Source of the DNA: Chitinophaga sp. H8
GTDB lineage: Bacteria; Bacteroidota; Bacteroidia; Chitinophagales; Chitinophagaceae
Length of the DNA: 64,000 nt
Assembly (NCBI RefSeq): GCF_040567655.1
Contig: NZ_JBEXAC010000001.1
Span: 1,302,001 to 1,366,000 of the forward strand
Reading direction: 5' to 3'
The notes under the pieces were generated by a model that was not told where the DNA came from, made no database searches, and saw nothing but the letters and a program-made list of their open reading frames with translations. Shown here one piece after another: positions 55,598 through 63,628 of the stretch (its first letter is position 1; every line of letters begins with the position of its first letter). Position numbers and translations under genes: made by a program.

Positions 55598-56401
55598 TTA
55601 TTTATGAGCAATAAAGATTGGAAGTTGATGTTCCTGGATGATATCAGATATAAAACTCTTTTTAATGGATCTTGAAAATGCAGACCTGCCATAGGCCCCG
55701 GTTACTAAAATAGGACGATTAATATCAGCCAGCCAGGTGGAAAAATATTTTTTAGGATTTACATCCAGTTTTTGAATGACCAGGTTCGGAAAATGATGTG
55801 CTACCAGCTCCAGTATATTATCTGCTTCAGGGATTTCAGTTTCGTTCTTTTCACTACTATAGACTAATAACGCACGTCTACTGCAAAGTTGAGGGAATAA
55901 GTACGTAAAACTCCTAATAGCATAGGCGGCGGAGGCACTACCATCATAAGTGAGTACCACGCTTTCGGGGAATGTGAATTTTTCGGGGACTACTATAGCA
56001 GGGCATTCTGAATGATGTAGTGCTTCATTGAGGTATTCATAGGGGCCATATAAGTTCATTGCGCCATGGAATTTCTCGCTGCCCAAGATCATTAGATCAG
56101 CAAACCGCGTTTCTTTTGACAACTCTGGTAATGCGTAACCGGATAGTTTGTTGTGAATATTAAACTCGATGTTATATCTAATACATTGCTGTTTGAATAT
56201 TTCAATACTTTGTTTAGAAGAGGTGTTAAATGTAGTTACTGGTACAAATGCAGAAGTGTCATCCATATTATGGATAAATTCAAGTTGCGGCAGGAAAACA
56301 CCTGATAATAATATAGGTATTTGCTCATTCATTTTACGGGAAAATTCAAACGCTCCTTCAGAAAAGCTTTCACCGTCAGTCACTAATAATACTTTTTTCA
56401 T
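55598..56401 (-). CDS. Tandem universal stress protein (UspA-type) 2
   Basis: 267 residues, two UspA-like domains: 'KVLLVTDGESFSEGAFEFSRKM' opens the first and 'SVVLTYDGSASAAYAIRSFTYLFP' the second, closing with 'PILVTGAYGRSAFSRSIKKSFISDII', which keeps the G-x-x-x-R-S nucleotide-binding loop. It is a diverged paralogue of the protein at 49.1-49.9 kb. It is preceded by regulatory element B and probably transcribed alone. Confidence 0.87.
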   Translation of the reverse strand: MKKVLLVTDGESFSEGAFEFSRKMNEQIPILLSGVFLPQLEFIHNMDDTSAFVPVTTFNTSSKQSIEIFKQQCIRYNIEFNIHNKLSGYALPELSKETRFADLMILGSEKFHGAMNLYGPYEYLNEALHHSECPAIVVPEKFTFPESVVLTYDGSASAAYAIRSFTYLFPQLCSRRALLVYSSEKNETEIPEADNILELVAHHFPNLVIQKLDVNPKKYFSTWLADINRPILVTGAYGRSAFSRSIKKSFISDIIQEHQLPIFIAHK

Positions 56402-56459
56402 AACATTTTATTTGAATTGATAAGATGACTCCCATGATGACTCTCATTTTTGGACCATT

Positions 56460-56524
56460 TAAAGGTACAAGCGAAGGACTAATCTGTCTATGATGAGGGT
56501 CAGCCGGCGTTATGATTAATGTCA
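56460..56524 (-). promoter_or_regulatory. Stress-island operator/promoter B (for usp 2)
   Basis: Read towards usp 2: TGAC-ATTA-ATCAT, 9 bases, TGAC-CCTC-ATCAT (56524 to 56490), then -7 element TACCTTTA starting at 56467. Both palindromes fit the consensus fully. The predicted leader is about 54 bases. Confidence 0.78.
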
Positions 56525-56707
56525 GCACCTGTTTACGGTAGCCGGACTTAATAGGATTGTGACAGTAATCATGTTATTTGCTAACTAAAATCATAGGCTA
56601 CGGTGTTAAATGGTATTAATTTTGAACTGTTTGTGATTAATGCCTTTATAGGTAATAATATTTGATAAACAACAGGGATTTAGCATATCAATTAGTTATA
56701 GTATTAC

Positions 56708-56772
56708 TGATGGCAATCATAGGGAAGGGTGACGACAATCATACTTTCATTATTACTGGCTGCTTATATTGT
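56708..56772 (+). promoter_or_regulatory. Stress-island operator/promoter D (for the coiled-coil protein)
   Basis: TGAT-GGCA-ATCAT, 9 bases, TGAC-GACA-ATCAT (56708-56742), then -7 element TATATTGT at 56765-56772. Both palindromes fit fully. The predicted leader to the ATG at 56814 is about 37 bases, which also argues for that start over the longer frame from 56769. Confidence 0.78.
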
Positions 56773-56813
56773 TCACAAATCAAATAAGAAAAGATAGCGT
56801 TAAACTAAATAAG

Positions 56814-57191
56814 ATGTCTCATATACAAGAGTTTATTTCTGAAACTGAGGTTTGGAGGAATAAATTAAAGATTTTGGAGGAAGAAACGATCCGTTTCAAA
56901 TTATTATTAGCCCATATGTTATTGAATGGTTTGCATAAAGATCAGTTGGAATATCCGGAATATTTTCAGAACAGGTTTTTAAAAATAGATGAGCGGATCA
57001 GCCTTTTGAGGCACGAGGTATTAGAACATCAGCATTTGTTGCAAGAAATTGAAAAGGAGCATAGTCCAAACCATTCAAATCTAGCTGATCAACATAAGGA
57101 TCTGGGAATTAAGATTGGACATATAAAGGAAAACTTTGACAAACTAAGTCAGGAGTTTGCCAGTTATGCGTCAGGCAATATGCCTGCTTAG
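56814..57191 (+). CDS. Small coiled-coil protein of unknown function
   Basis: 125 residues from the ATG at 56814, entirely helical: 'HIQEFISETEVWRNKLKILEEE', 'KIDERISLLRHEVLEHQHLLQEIEKEH' and 'DLGIKIGHIKENFDKLSQEF' are long amphipathic helices. The pattern is that of a helical bundle, as in Dps-like or cytoskeletal accessory proteins, but no family is recognised. Its stop codon overlaps the stop of the convergent response regulator by 4 bases. Regulated by element D. Confidence 0.7.
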   Translation: MSHIQEFISETEVWRNKLKILEEETIRFKLLLAHMLLNGLHKDQLEYPEYFQNRFLKIDERISLLRHEVLEHQHLLQEIEKEHSPNHSNLADQHKDLGIKIGHIKENFDKLSQEFASYASGNMPA

Positions 57192-58246
57192 TATAATATG
57201 TTGGATAATCTTTGTTCATTCAGAATGATAATGGCTCCTTCTTTTATATCTATAAGTTTTTCTTCCCGAAAATCTCCAAGGGTACGAATAAGTGATTCCG
57301 TAGCTGTACCTGCTATGGTAGCCAGATTGTCACGGCTAATGTCAATTGGGTAGTATGTTTCTTTTTGTTGTTTATATTTCCTTTGTAGATTGATAAGAGC
57401 TTCCGCTACTTTTTTTCGGAGGGAGTTATAAGCCAACCCTAATAGCTGCTGTTCTTTAGCAGTAATGTTTTTTGCCAGCATACGTACAAATTGCACGGCA
57501 ACGTCATGATTGTGGTTGAGGAGTTCCTCAAAATCCTCAAGTGGGATGATGGCAATTTCGCAATCTTCCATAGCTTCTGCTGTTTCTTTGTAATTGGTCC
57601 CTTCCAGCAAAGCAATATGCCCGAGAAAATCCCCGGTATTATAAAGATCTACGACCAGTGTTTTCCCTTCGTCATTTCTTTTGTAGGTTTTTACCTTTCC
57701 TTTTTGAATGTAAAACAGGCGCGTAGGATGGTTACCTTCTGTGTAAATGGTTTGTTTTTTCCTGTATTTATCAATATTGCGTCCTTCACTCAATGATTTT
57801 AATGTTTCTTTTCCTGTAGCTTCCAGCATAAGGTTGTTTAGCCCCTGTAAGTCATGTGGGAATTCCCGGTTTTTTAATTCCGCTTTTTTTATTCTTCTTT
57901 CCACAGCATTCAGTAGGTCGGTTCCACTGAATGGTTTAACAATATAATCATCTGCTCCCATTTCCATTCCTTTCCGGAAATCTGCTCTTTCGGAACGCGC
58001 GGTAAGAAAGATAAAAGGTATGTGTTGGGTTTGTTCATTACGTTGTAACAGATGTAATACTCCGAAACCATCTAGCACGGGCATCATAATATCGCATACC
58101 ACCAGGTCTGGGTTGTGTTGGATAACCAGCTCCATGCCAATTTTTCCATTGGGTGCTGTAAGTACTTCGTAGCCTGCCAGATCAAGTATTTCTGCAGTAT
58201 TTTCCCTGATCTCTGTATTGTCTTCAATCAAAATAATTTTTTTCAT
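57188..58246 (-). CDS. Response regulator with receiver fused to Crp/Fnr-type cNMP-fold and HTH
   Basis: 352 residues. A receiver at 1-115 (acidic pair Glu 8/Asp 9, phospho-acceptor Asp 52 in 'VVCDIMMPVLDGFG', Lys in 'YIVKPF') is joined by a linker to a cNMP-binding fold at about 155-260 ('IYTEGNHPTRLFYIQKGKVKTYK', 'GDFLGHIALL') and a Crp-type winged HTH at about 275-345 ('ISRDNLATIAGTATESLIRTL'). In the recognition helix the Glu and Arg of the Crp/Fnr E-x-x-x-R pattern are kept, as expected for contacts with TGA/TCA half-sites. Gene order is LOG, kinase, regulator; the kinase ends 4 bases before it. The best candidate for binding elements A-F. Confidence 0.9.
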   Translation of the reverse strand: MKKIILIEDNTEIRENTAEILDLAGYEVLTAPNGKIGMELVIQHNPDLVVCDIMMPVLDGFGVLHLLQRNEQTQHIPFIFLTARSERADFRKGMEMGADDYIVKPFSGTDLLNAVERRIKKAELKNREFPHDLQGLNNLMLEATGKETLKSLSEGRNIDKYRKKQTIYTEGNHPTRLFYIQKGKVKTYKRNDEGKTLVVDLYNTGDFLGHIALLEGTNYKETAEAMEDCEIAIIPLEDFEELLNHNHDVAVQFVRMLAKNITAKEQQLLGLAYNSLRKKVAEALINLQRKYKQQKETYYPIDISRDNLATIAGTATESLIRTLGDFREEKLIDIKEGAIIILNEQRLSNILY

Positions 58247-58250
58247 ATTA

Positions 58251-59828
58251 TTAAACGTTCGTTGGAGGATATAAAGAAAAAACGATCGTAAAAATCGTGC
58301 CTGTACCTAATTCACTTTCACAGGAAATGCTACCATTCATTAACTCACTATATTTGCTCACAATATGTAAACCCAGTCCCGTACCTTGAATGTTGCTGGC
58401 ATTGGCTCCCCGGTAAAACCTTTCAAACAGATGTTGTTGATCTTCCTGAGACATGCCTATGCCATTATCTTTAATTGCCAGTGTAAAATGATTTGCGTTT
58501 TTCTCTGTATTTATGCTGATGGTATCAGTAGGTCCGGAAAACTTGATAGCATTTCCAAGAAGGTTCATTACAATATGCTTTAACAGGGTCGGGTCCAGTG
58601 ATAAGCCTTCTTCCCCAGTGTGCCTGTAAAGTATCTCTTGTCCTTCCATAGCGATACCCTGCATTTCCTGAATTACAGCATTAATATGTTCTGTTATATT
58701 AAAGTTACTGATCCTTACCTGGATTTTTCCTTCCTCAATCTTACCCACAGAAAGAAAATCATTTAATGTATCCGTGAGCATTCCTATGGAGTTTACGATA
58801 CGTTGTATATGCTTGTCGCGTTTAGATTGGTCTGCTTCTGTTGTATATTGTTTTATGAGGAATGCCGAAGAGAGTATAGTGCTAAGTGGTGTTCTGAATT
58901 CGTGAGATGCCATTGAAACAAAACGGGACTTTAATTCGCTGAGTTCTTTTTCTTTTCCCAGGGCGGTAGTTAGTTCTTCTTTGGATGACTCTAATGCATC
59001 CAGGGCTTTTCTAAGCTGACCAGTCCGTTCTTCTACAATATCTTCCAGTTCATTATTAAGTTTTTCAATGCTTGCTTCTGCTTTTTTTCTTTCGGTAATA
59101 TTATTAATATAAGCGATGACGAAAGCGCCTTCTTCATTTTGATAATGGCTAAGGCTAATTTCCACGGGGAACTCAGAGCCGTCTTTACGGACGGCAAACA
59201 AATCGAGCCCAATGCCCATTGGTCTGCTTTGCGGTTTATGATTATAGCGTTGACGATGTGCTTCATGTTTGTGATGTGCACGTTGTGGTATCAGCATTTC
59301 CACTTTTTGCCCTACCAGCTCTTCCCGAGAATAACCAAATTGTTTTAAAGCAAACTCGTTAATCATTACGATTCCACCTTGCTCGTTGGTTACCAGTATT
59401 CCTATACTGGCATAGTTAAACAGGGCGCCAAAGCGTTGCAGTTCTTTATTTAGTTGTTGCTTAAAATGCCGGTCAGGCAAGATATCCGTAATACGAAAGA
59501 AGCAATAGGTCTTATAATCATTCTGAAAGGTAGCTCCCTCATAGATACCGGAGAAAAATTCGCCTTTCAGGTTGGTCCATCGCTGTTCTTTCAAGAATAG
59601 TGAATCATCATTAATAGTGTTGCAACAGCCCAGGTTATTTTGGTCCATGATGATTTTCAGCAAAGACAAATCCTTTGTGCCGAGCATTTTTATCCCTGTT
59701 TCATTGATATATATGACCTCACCATTACTTTGGTCTCTTATGGCTACAAGACAGGGCACCTGTTCCATGATGGTTGTCAGGATAGATAGCTGAAGATCAA
59801 TATTAAGGTTGCTGATCTTTGAATTCAT
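58251..59828 (-). CDS. PAS-domain sensor histidine kinase
   Basis: 525 residues with no membrane span, so cytosolic. PAS 1 at about 20-125 ('VPCLVAIRDQSNGEVIYINETG'), PAS 2 at about 130-250 ('ASIGILVTNEQGGIVMINEFALKQFGYSREELVGQ'), a coiled coil, HisKA with 'FVSMASHEFRTPLSTILSSA' (phospho-acceptor His about 310) and HATPase_c with 'NLLGNAIKFSG', 'DNGIGM' and 'GTGLGLHIVSKY'. PAS 2 is of the FixL-like 'PQRAHHKHEAHRQRY' type that in other kinases can hold haem or sense redox, but the haem His cannot be assigned with confidence. It probably phosphorylates the receiver-Crp protein encoded 4 bases downstream. Confidence 0.9.
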   Translation of the reverse strand: MNSKISNLNIDLQLSILTTIMEQVPCLVAIRDQSNGEVIYINETGIKMLGTKDLSLLKIIMDQNNLGCCNTINDDSLFLKEQRWTNLKGEFFSGIYEGATFQNDYKTYCFFRITDILPDRHFKQQLNKELQRFGALFNYASIGILVTNEQGGIVMINEFALKQFGYSREELVGQKVEMLIPQRAHHKHEAHRQRYNHKPQSRPMGIGLDLFAVRKDGSEFPVEISLSHYQNEEGAFVIAYINNITERKKAEASIEKLNNELEDIVEERTGQLRKALDALESSKEELTTALGKEKELSELKSRFVSMASHEFRTPLSTILSSAFLIKQYTTEADQSKRDKHIQRIVNSIGMLTDTLNDFLSVGKIEEGKIQVRISNFNITEHINAVIQEMQGIAMEGQEILYRHTGEEGLSLDPTLLKHIVMNLLGNAIKFSGPTDTISINTEKNANHFTLAIKDNGIGMSQEDQQHLFERFYRGANASNIQGTGLGLHIVSKYSELMNGSISCESELGTGTIFTIVFSLYPPTNV

Positions 59829-59872
59829 AGTTTAAAAGAAATAACTTACAGCTGTAAATGATATTTTCCGTG

Positions 59873-60640
59873 TTATTCTCCCAGCATAAAGAAACGTCGG
59901 AATATCTGTTTGCGTTTAAGTTGGTATTTGGCAAAAGCATACTCTCGTATATGAGCCAGCCCTTCTTCTACAGAATCAGTGAATAATAAATATTTCAGTA
60001 CTTCAGGTTCTATCATATATTCTTCCAGCATTTTATGAAATAAGGGCATGACTGGTTCCCAAAAACTTTTATTTATTAATACTATTGGAAAGTTAAGAAT
60101 TTTATGGGTTTGTATCAATGTTAGTGCCTCAAAGAATTCATCCAACGTTCCGATCCCTCCCGGCATAATCACAAATCCATAGGAGTACTTAAACATCAAT
60201 ACTTTACGTACAAAGAAGTATTTGCAACTGAAGAGTGTTTGCGTCCATGTATTAGGTAATTGTTCATGGGGAAGGCGGATATTACAACCTACTGATTTTC
60301 CCCCGGCCAGTATGGCACCCCGATTAGCAGCTTCCATAATGCCTGGGCCACCACCTGTCATTACGGTAAAGCCCATCCGGGCAATTCCTGCGCCCATCTG
60401 CATGGCCATTTCATAATGCTCCGAGCCAGGTTTTACCCTGGCAGAACCAAAAACAGCAATGCAGGGACCTGTAAAATGGAATACCCGGAAGCCGCGGATA
60501 AACTCAAATAATACGTTGAGGACAAACTGGAATTCACGGATCCTGGACCGCGGACCTTCCAGGAAATATTTTTCTTCATTACCGTTAAAGACACTGTTTT
60601 GTCCAGGGATTTCCTGTTTGCTTTGTGTTGTTGCTGACAT
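59873..60640 (-). CDS. LOG-family (TIGR00730) Rossmann protein
   Basis: 255 residues from the ATG at 60640. The LOG signatures are 'VMTGGGPGIMEAANRGA' and 'PGGIGTLDEFFEAL', which bind the phosphoribosyl group. Family members are nucleotide 5'-monophosphate phosphoribohydrolases, known for cytokinin activation in plants and for housekeeping nucleotide cleavage (PpnN-like, stringent-response linked) in bacteria. Often mislabelled lysine decarboxylase. It is the first gene of the LOG-kinase-regulator transcript, 44 bases before the kinase. Confidence 0.88.
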   Translation of the reverse strand: MSATTQSKQEIPGQNSVFNGNEEKYFLEGPRSRIREFQFVLNVLFEFIRGFRVFHFTGPCIAVFGSARVKPGSEHYEMAMQMGAGIARMGFTVMTGGGPGIMEAANRGAILAGGKSVGCNIRLPHEQLPNTWTQTLFSCKYFFVRKVLMFKYSYGFVIMPGGIGTLDEFFEALTLIQTHKILNFPIVLINKSFWEPVMPLFHKMLEEYMIEPEVLKYLLFTDSVEEGLAHIREYAFAKYQLKRKQIFRRFFMLGE

Positions 60641-60662
60641 ATTGTAACTGTTTATGTACGAA

Positions 60663-60678
60663 TGCAATTCAAATTGCA
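60663..60678. promoter_or_regulatory. Perfect 16-bp palindrome in front of the LOG gene
   Basis: TGCAATT-CA-AATTGCA, 22 bases upstream of the LOG ATG. The position suits an operator that overlaps the LOG promoter (a TTTG lies within it on the minus strand). The protein that binds it is unknown. Confidence 0.45.
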
Positions 60679-60699
60679 ACAGTTTAAAGTGTTGATATA

Positions 60700-60764
60700 T
60701 GACGGCTATCATGCCCTATACTGATTGTTCTCATTGCAGGGGAAATAATACTGGTGTACAATTG
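60700..60764 (+). promoter_or_regulatory. Stress-island operator/promoter E (for the 131-residue protein and ppsA)
   Basis: TGAC-GGCT-ATCAT, 9 bases, TGAT-TGTT-CTCAT (60700-60734), then -7 element TACAATTG at 60757-60764. Spacing is identical to the other copies; one mismatch (CTCAT). The predicted leader to the ATG at 60783 is only about 14 bases, which supports that start. Confidence 0.75.
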
Positions 60765-60768
60765 TACA
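60755..60768. promoter_or_regulatory. Perfect 14-bp palindrome overlapping the -7 element of promoter E
   Basis: TGTACAATTGTACA covers the predicted -7 box (60757-60764) and the start site, the position of a classical repressor operator. It is not present in the other five promoters of the set. Confidence 0.45.
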
Positions 60769-60782
60769 TAAATGGAAGTACT

Positions 60783-61178
60783 ATGAAAATATATATTAGT
60801 GAGGAAGCTATTATCAAACACATTCAGCATGATTTTCAGAAAATTTATCCTTATCTGAAGCTGGAGTTTTACCGGAATTCGCATGAAATCGGTAAGGGAT
60901 CTCCTGCAGATGAAAGAATATCCCCGGACATGCCTATTGAAAAGGTGAGAATGGCCAATTCTTTTGGCTGGATAGATATCAGCGAACATCTTACTGCAGC
61001 ACAGCTTGAATCGGATTTCAGGAAGGGATTAGGCCTGCACATACAGGTATTACGCAGGGCTGGTGACCTGTGGCTGACTACCACCCGGACAGATAACCGG
61101 ACCTTGAAACAATTAAATGAAGAGGGTAAACCAGCGGAACGGCATCGTTTTAATTTCCCGGAGGAACCCGTTGAATAA
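60783..61178 (+). CDS. Small protein of unknown function upstream of ppsA
   Basis: 131 residues from the ATG at 60783 ('MKIYISEEAIIKHIQHDFQKIYPYLKLEFYR' opening); the longer frame would run through the promoter. The sequence is soluble; 'IDISEHLTAAQLESDFRKGLGLHIQVLRR' and 'DLWLTTTRTDNRTLKQLNEEGK' look like a conserved small alpha/beta domain met near stress genes, but I cannot name it. It lies 28 bases before the PEP synthase start and is probably co-transcribed with it from promoter E. Confidence 0.7.
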   Translation: MKIYISEEAIIKHIQHDFQKIYPYLKLEFYRNSHEIGKGSPADERISPDMPIEKVRMANSFGWIDISEHLTAAQLESDFRKGLGLHIQVLRRAGDLWLTTTRTDNRTLKQLNEEGKPAERHRFNFPEEPVE

Positions 61179-61206
61179 ATTCAAGAGCATTAAAATACGC
61201 TTTAAC

Positions 61207-63615
61207 ATGACTAAGATCATCAGAGAATTTAGAACTATTGGATTGTCAGATGTGGGGGTGGTTGGAGGAAAGAATGCTTCCCTGGGGGAGATGATTGCTC
61301 ATTTGGCTACGGCGGGAATAAGAGTACCAGATGGGTTTGCCACTACTGCTTTTGCTTTTCAGTACTTTCTGGATCAAAATCAGTTGATGCCCCGTTTAGC
61401 GCAGCTAATGGCACAGTTAGATAGGAATAACTATTCCAATCTTATGGCTATAGGAGCTGCGGCGCGTGACCTGATATTACAGGCTAATATACCAGATATC
61501 ATTTGTGAAGAGATACTTGCAGCGTATAAATCCCTCAGTGGAACAGCACCTATAGCGGTGGCAGTCCGGAGTAGTGCTACGGCAGAAGATTTGCCTACGG
61601 CTAGTTTTGCAGGCCAGCATGAGTCTTATCTCAATATTACCGGAGATACCGCCCTGCTGAAAGCTGTGCACCGCTGCTTTGCATCTCTGTATACTGATAG
61701 GGCTATTAAATACCGGGAGGATAATGGTTTTGAGCATAGCAAAGTAGCATTGTCTATTGGTGTCCAGAAAATGGTTAGGTCTGATCTGGGATGTTCGGGG
61801 GTAGGATTTACGCTGGATCCTGAATCTGGCTTCAGGGATGTTATATTGCTTACGGGGGTATGGGGACTAGGGGAGAATATTGTACAAGGCACAGTCATGC
61901 CGGATGAGTATTATGTGTTTAAACCTACTTTGATCCAGGGAAAACAGGCTATCATACAGAAAAAGATAGGAGAAAAAGCGAAGACTTTGTCTTATGCATC
62001 AGATCCCGGGGCTGTAGCGCAAACAGTAAACCGTGACACGCTGCCGGAAGATAGGGAGCGGCTGGTGCTTTCTGATGCTGAAGTATTACAATTAGCGCGC
62101 TGGGGTATGTTAATAGAAGAACATTATCATTGTCCGATGGATATAGAATGGGCCAGGGATGGTATTAGTGGGGAATTATACATATTACAGGCCCGCCCAG
62201 AGACGATACATTCTTCGAAAAAGAAGGATAATAAGGTATATAGCCTGATAGGAAAAGGTATTAGCCTGGTACAGGGAGAAGCCATAGGGAATAAGGTAGC
62301 TACAGGTATCGCACGTATTTTGCAATCACCAGAAGAGGCTGCGCAGCTTCAGCCAGGTGAGATCATTATTACTGGTACCACCAGCCCTGATTGGGATCCG
62401 GTATTAAAAAGGGCTGGGGCCATTGTTACCGATTCTGGAGGAAGAACCAGCCATGCATCCATTGTAGCCAGGGAACAGGGCGTTCCAGCTATTGTAGGGA
62501 CTGGGAATGCCACAATGAAAATAAAAGATGGGACAGTGATTACGGTATCCTGCTGTGAAGGGAAAACAGGACATGTATATGAAGGAGAGCTGGAGTATAC
62601 CACCATTGTGGTGGATGCGGATAAGCTGAAGTTACCGCAACAGACGGAAGCTATGATGATTATCAGTGACCCTGGCAGGGCTTTTGAATTATCATTTTAT
62701 CCCAATAATGGGGTAGGGTTATTAAGAATGGAGTTCATTATTACACATGCTATCAATATACATCCAATGGCACTGGTGCATTTTGATAAGTTGAATGATG
62801 AAGGTGCTAAGGCGAGGATAGCTGAAATAACCAGACAATATGAAGACAAGCAGAAGTTTTTCATTGAAAAGCTATCAGCAGGTATAGCTACAATAGCGGC
62901 GGCATTTTATCCAAAAGATGTAATTGTTAGAATGAGTGACTTTAAGACCAATGAATATGCACAGTTGCTTGGTGGAAAAGAGTTTGAACCTGAAGAAGAA
63001 AATCCTATGCTGGGTTTCCGGGGAGCTTCTCGTTATTATCATCCATTATACAAGGAAGGATTCAGCCTTGAATGTGCAGCTATTAAAATGGTACGGGAAG
63101 AGATGGGGTTTACTAATGTAAAAGTAATGATTCCTTTCTGCCGTACGGTGGAAGAAGGCAGGAAGGTACTAGCAGTTATGGCATCCTTTGGATTGAAACA
63201 ACATGAAAATGGGCTAAAGGTATATGTAATGGCAGAACTGCCATCCAATGTGCTGGAAGCCGATAAATTTGCAGATATCTTTGATGGGTTTTCCATTGGT
63301 TCCAATGATCTCACACAGCTTACCCTTGGGGTAGACCGGGATTCGGTGTTGGTAGCCGGCCTTTTTAATGAAGAAGATGCTGCTTCTCTTAAGATGATCA
63401 CGATGATGCTGGAAGCGGCTAAGAAAGCAGGCAAGCCTGTAGGGCTTTGCGGACAAGCCCCCAGTGATTTGCCAGACTTTGCTGCATTACTGGTGGCACA
63501 AGGTATTAACAGCATATCATTTAATCCGGATGCATTATTGAAGGGAATTGCTAATATTATAAAGGCGGAAGAGCAGCTTTATCCGGATAATAAAACATTA
63601 CCTGTTTTACTATAA
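61207..63615 (+). CDS. ppsA: Phosphoenolpyruvate synthase
   Basis: 802 residues from the ATG at 61207, which begins the usual 'TKIIREFRTIGLSDVGVVGGKNASLGEM'. N-terminal ATP-grasp-like PPDK_N domain to about 345 ('VRSSATAEDLPTASFAGQHESYLN'), the swivelling phospho-His domain at about 370-465 (catalytic His in 'DSGGRTSHASIVAREQG') and the C-terminal PEP-binding TIM barrel ('FSIGSNDLTQLTLGVDRD', active-site Cys in 'GLCGQAPSD'). It converts pyruvate and ATP to PEP, AMP and Pi, the entry to gluconeogenesis. It is co-transcribed with the small upstream gene and ends at the terminator at 63635. Confidence 0.93.
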   Translation: MTKIIREFRTIGLSDVGVVGGKNASLGEMIAHLATAGIRVPDGFATTAFAFQYFLDQNQLMPRLAQLMAQLDRNNYSNLMAIGAAARDLILQANIPDIICEEILAAYKSLSGTAPIAVAVRSSATAEDLPTASFAGQHESYLNITGDTALLKAVHRCFASLYTDRAIKYREDNGFEHSKVALSIGVQKMVRSDLGCSGVGFTLDPESGFRDVILLTGVWGLGENIVQGTVMPDEYYVFKPTLIQGKQAIIQKKIGEKAKTLSYASDPGAVAQTVNRDTLPEDRERLVLSDAEVLQLARWGMLIEEHYHCPMDIEWARDGISGELYILQARPETIHSSKKKDNKVYSLIGKGISLVQGEAIGNKVATGIARILQSPEEAAQLQPGEIIITGTTSPDWDPVLKRAGAIVTDSGGRTSHASIVAREQGVPAIVGTGNATMKIKDGTVITVSCCEGKTGHVYEGELEYTTIVVDADKLKLPQQTEAMMIISDPGRAFELSFYPNNGVGLLRMEFIITHAINIHPMALVHFDKLNDEGAKARIAEITRQYEDKQKFFIEKLSAGIATIAAAFYPKDVIVRMSDFKTNEYAQLLGGKEFEPEEENPMLGFRGASRYYHPLYKEGFSLECAAIKMVREEMGFTNVKVMIPFCRTVEEGRKVLAVMASFGLKQHENGLKVYVMAELPSNVLEADKFADIFDGFSIGSNDLTQLTLGVDRDSVLVAGLFNEEDAASLKMITMMLEAAKKAGKPVGLCGQAPSDLPDFAALLVAQGINSISFNPDALLKGIANIIKAEEQLYPDNKTLPVLL

Positions 63616-63628
63616 TTTTTTTAACATG

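Noticed and set aside
55471..55692. 73-codon minus-strand frame at the end of usp 2
   Set aside because: Overlaps the usp 2 coding region in another frame and lacks a recognisable product.
60640..60711. Element E acting backwards on the LOG gene
   Set aside because: The palindromes are nearly symmetric, but no TA-starting -7 element lies at the fixed 29.5-bp distance on the minus strand.
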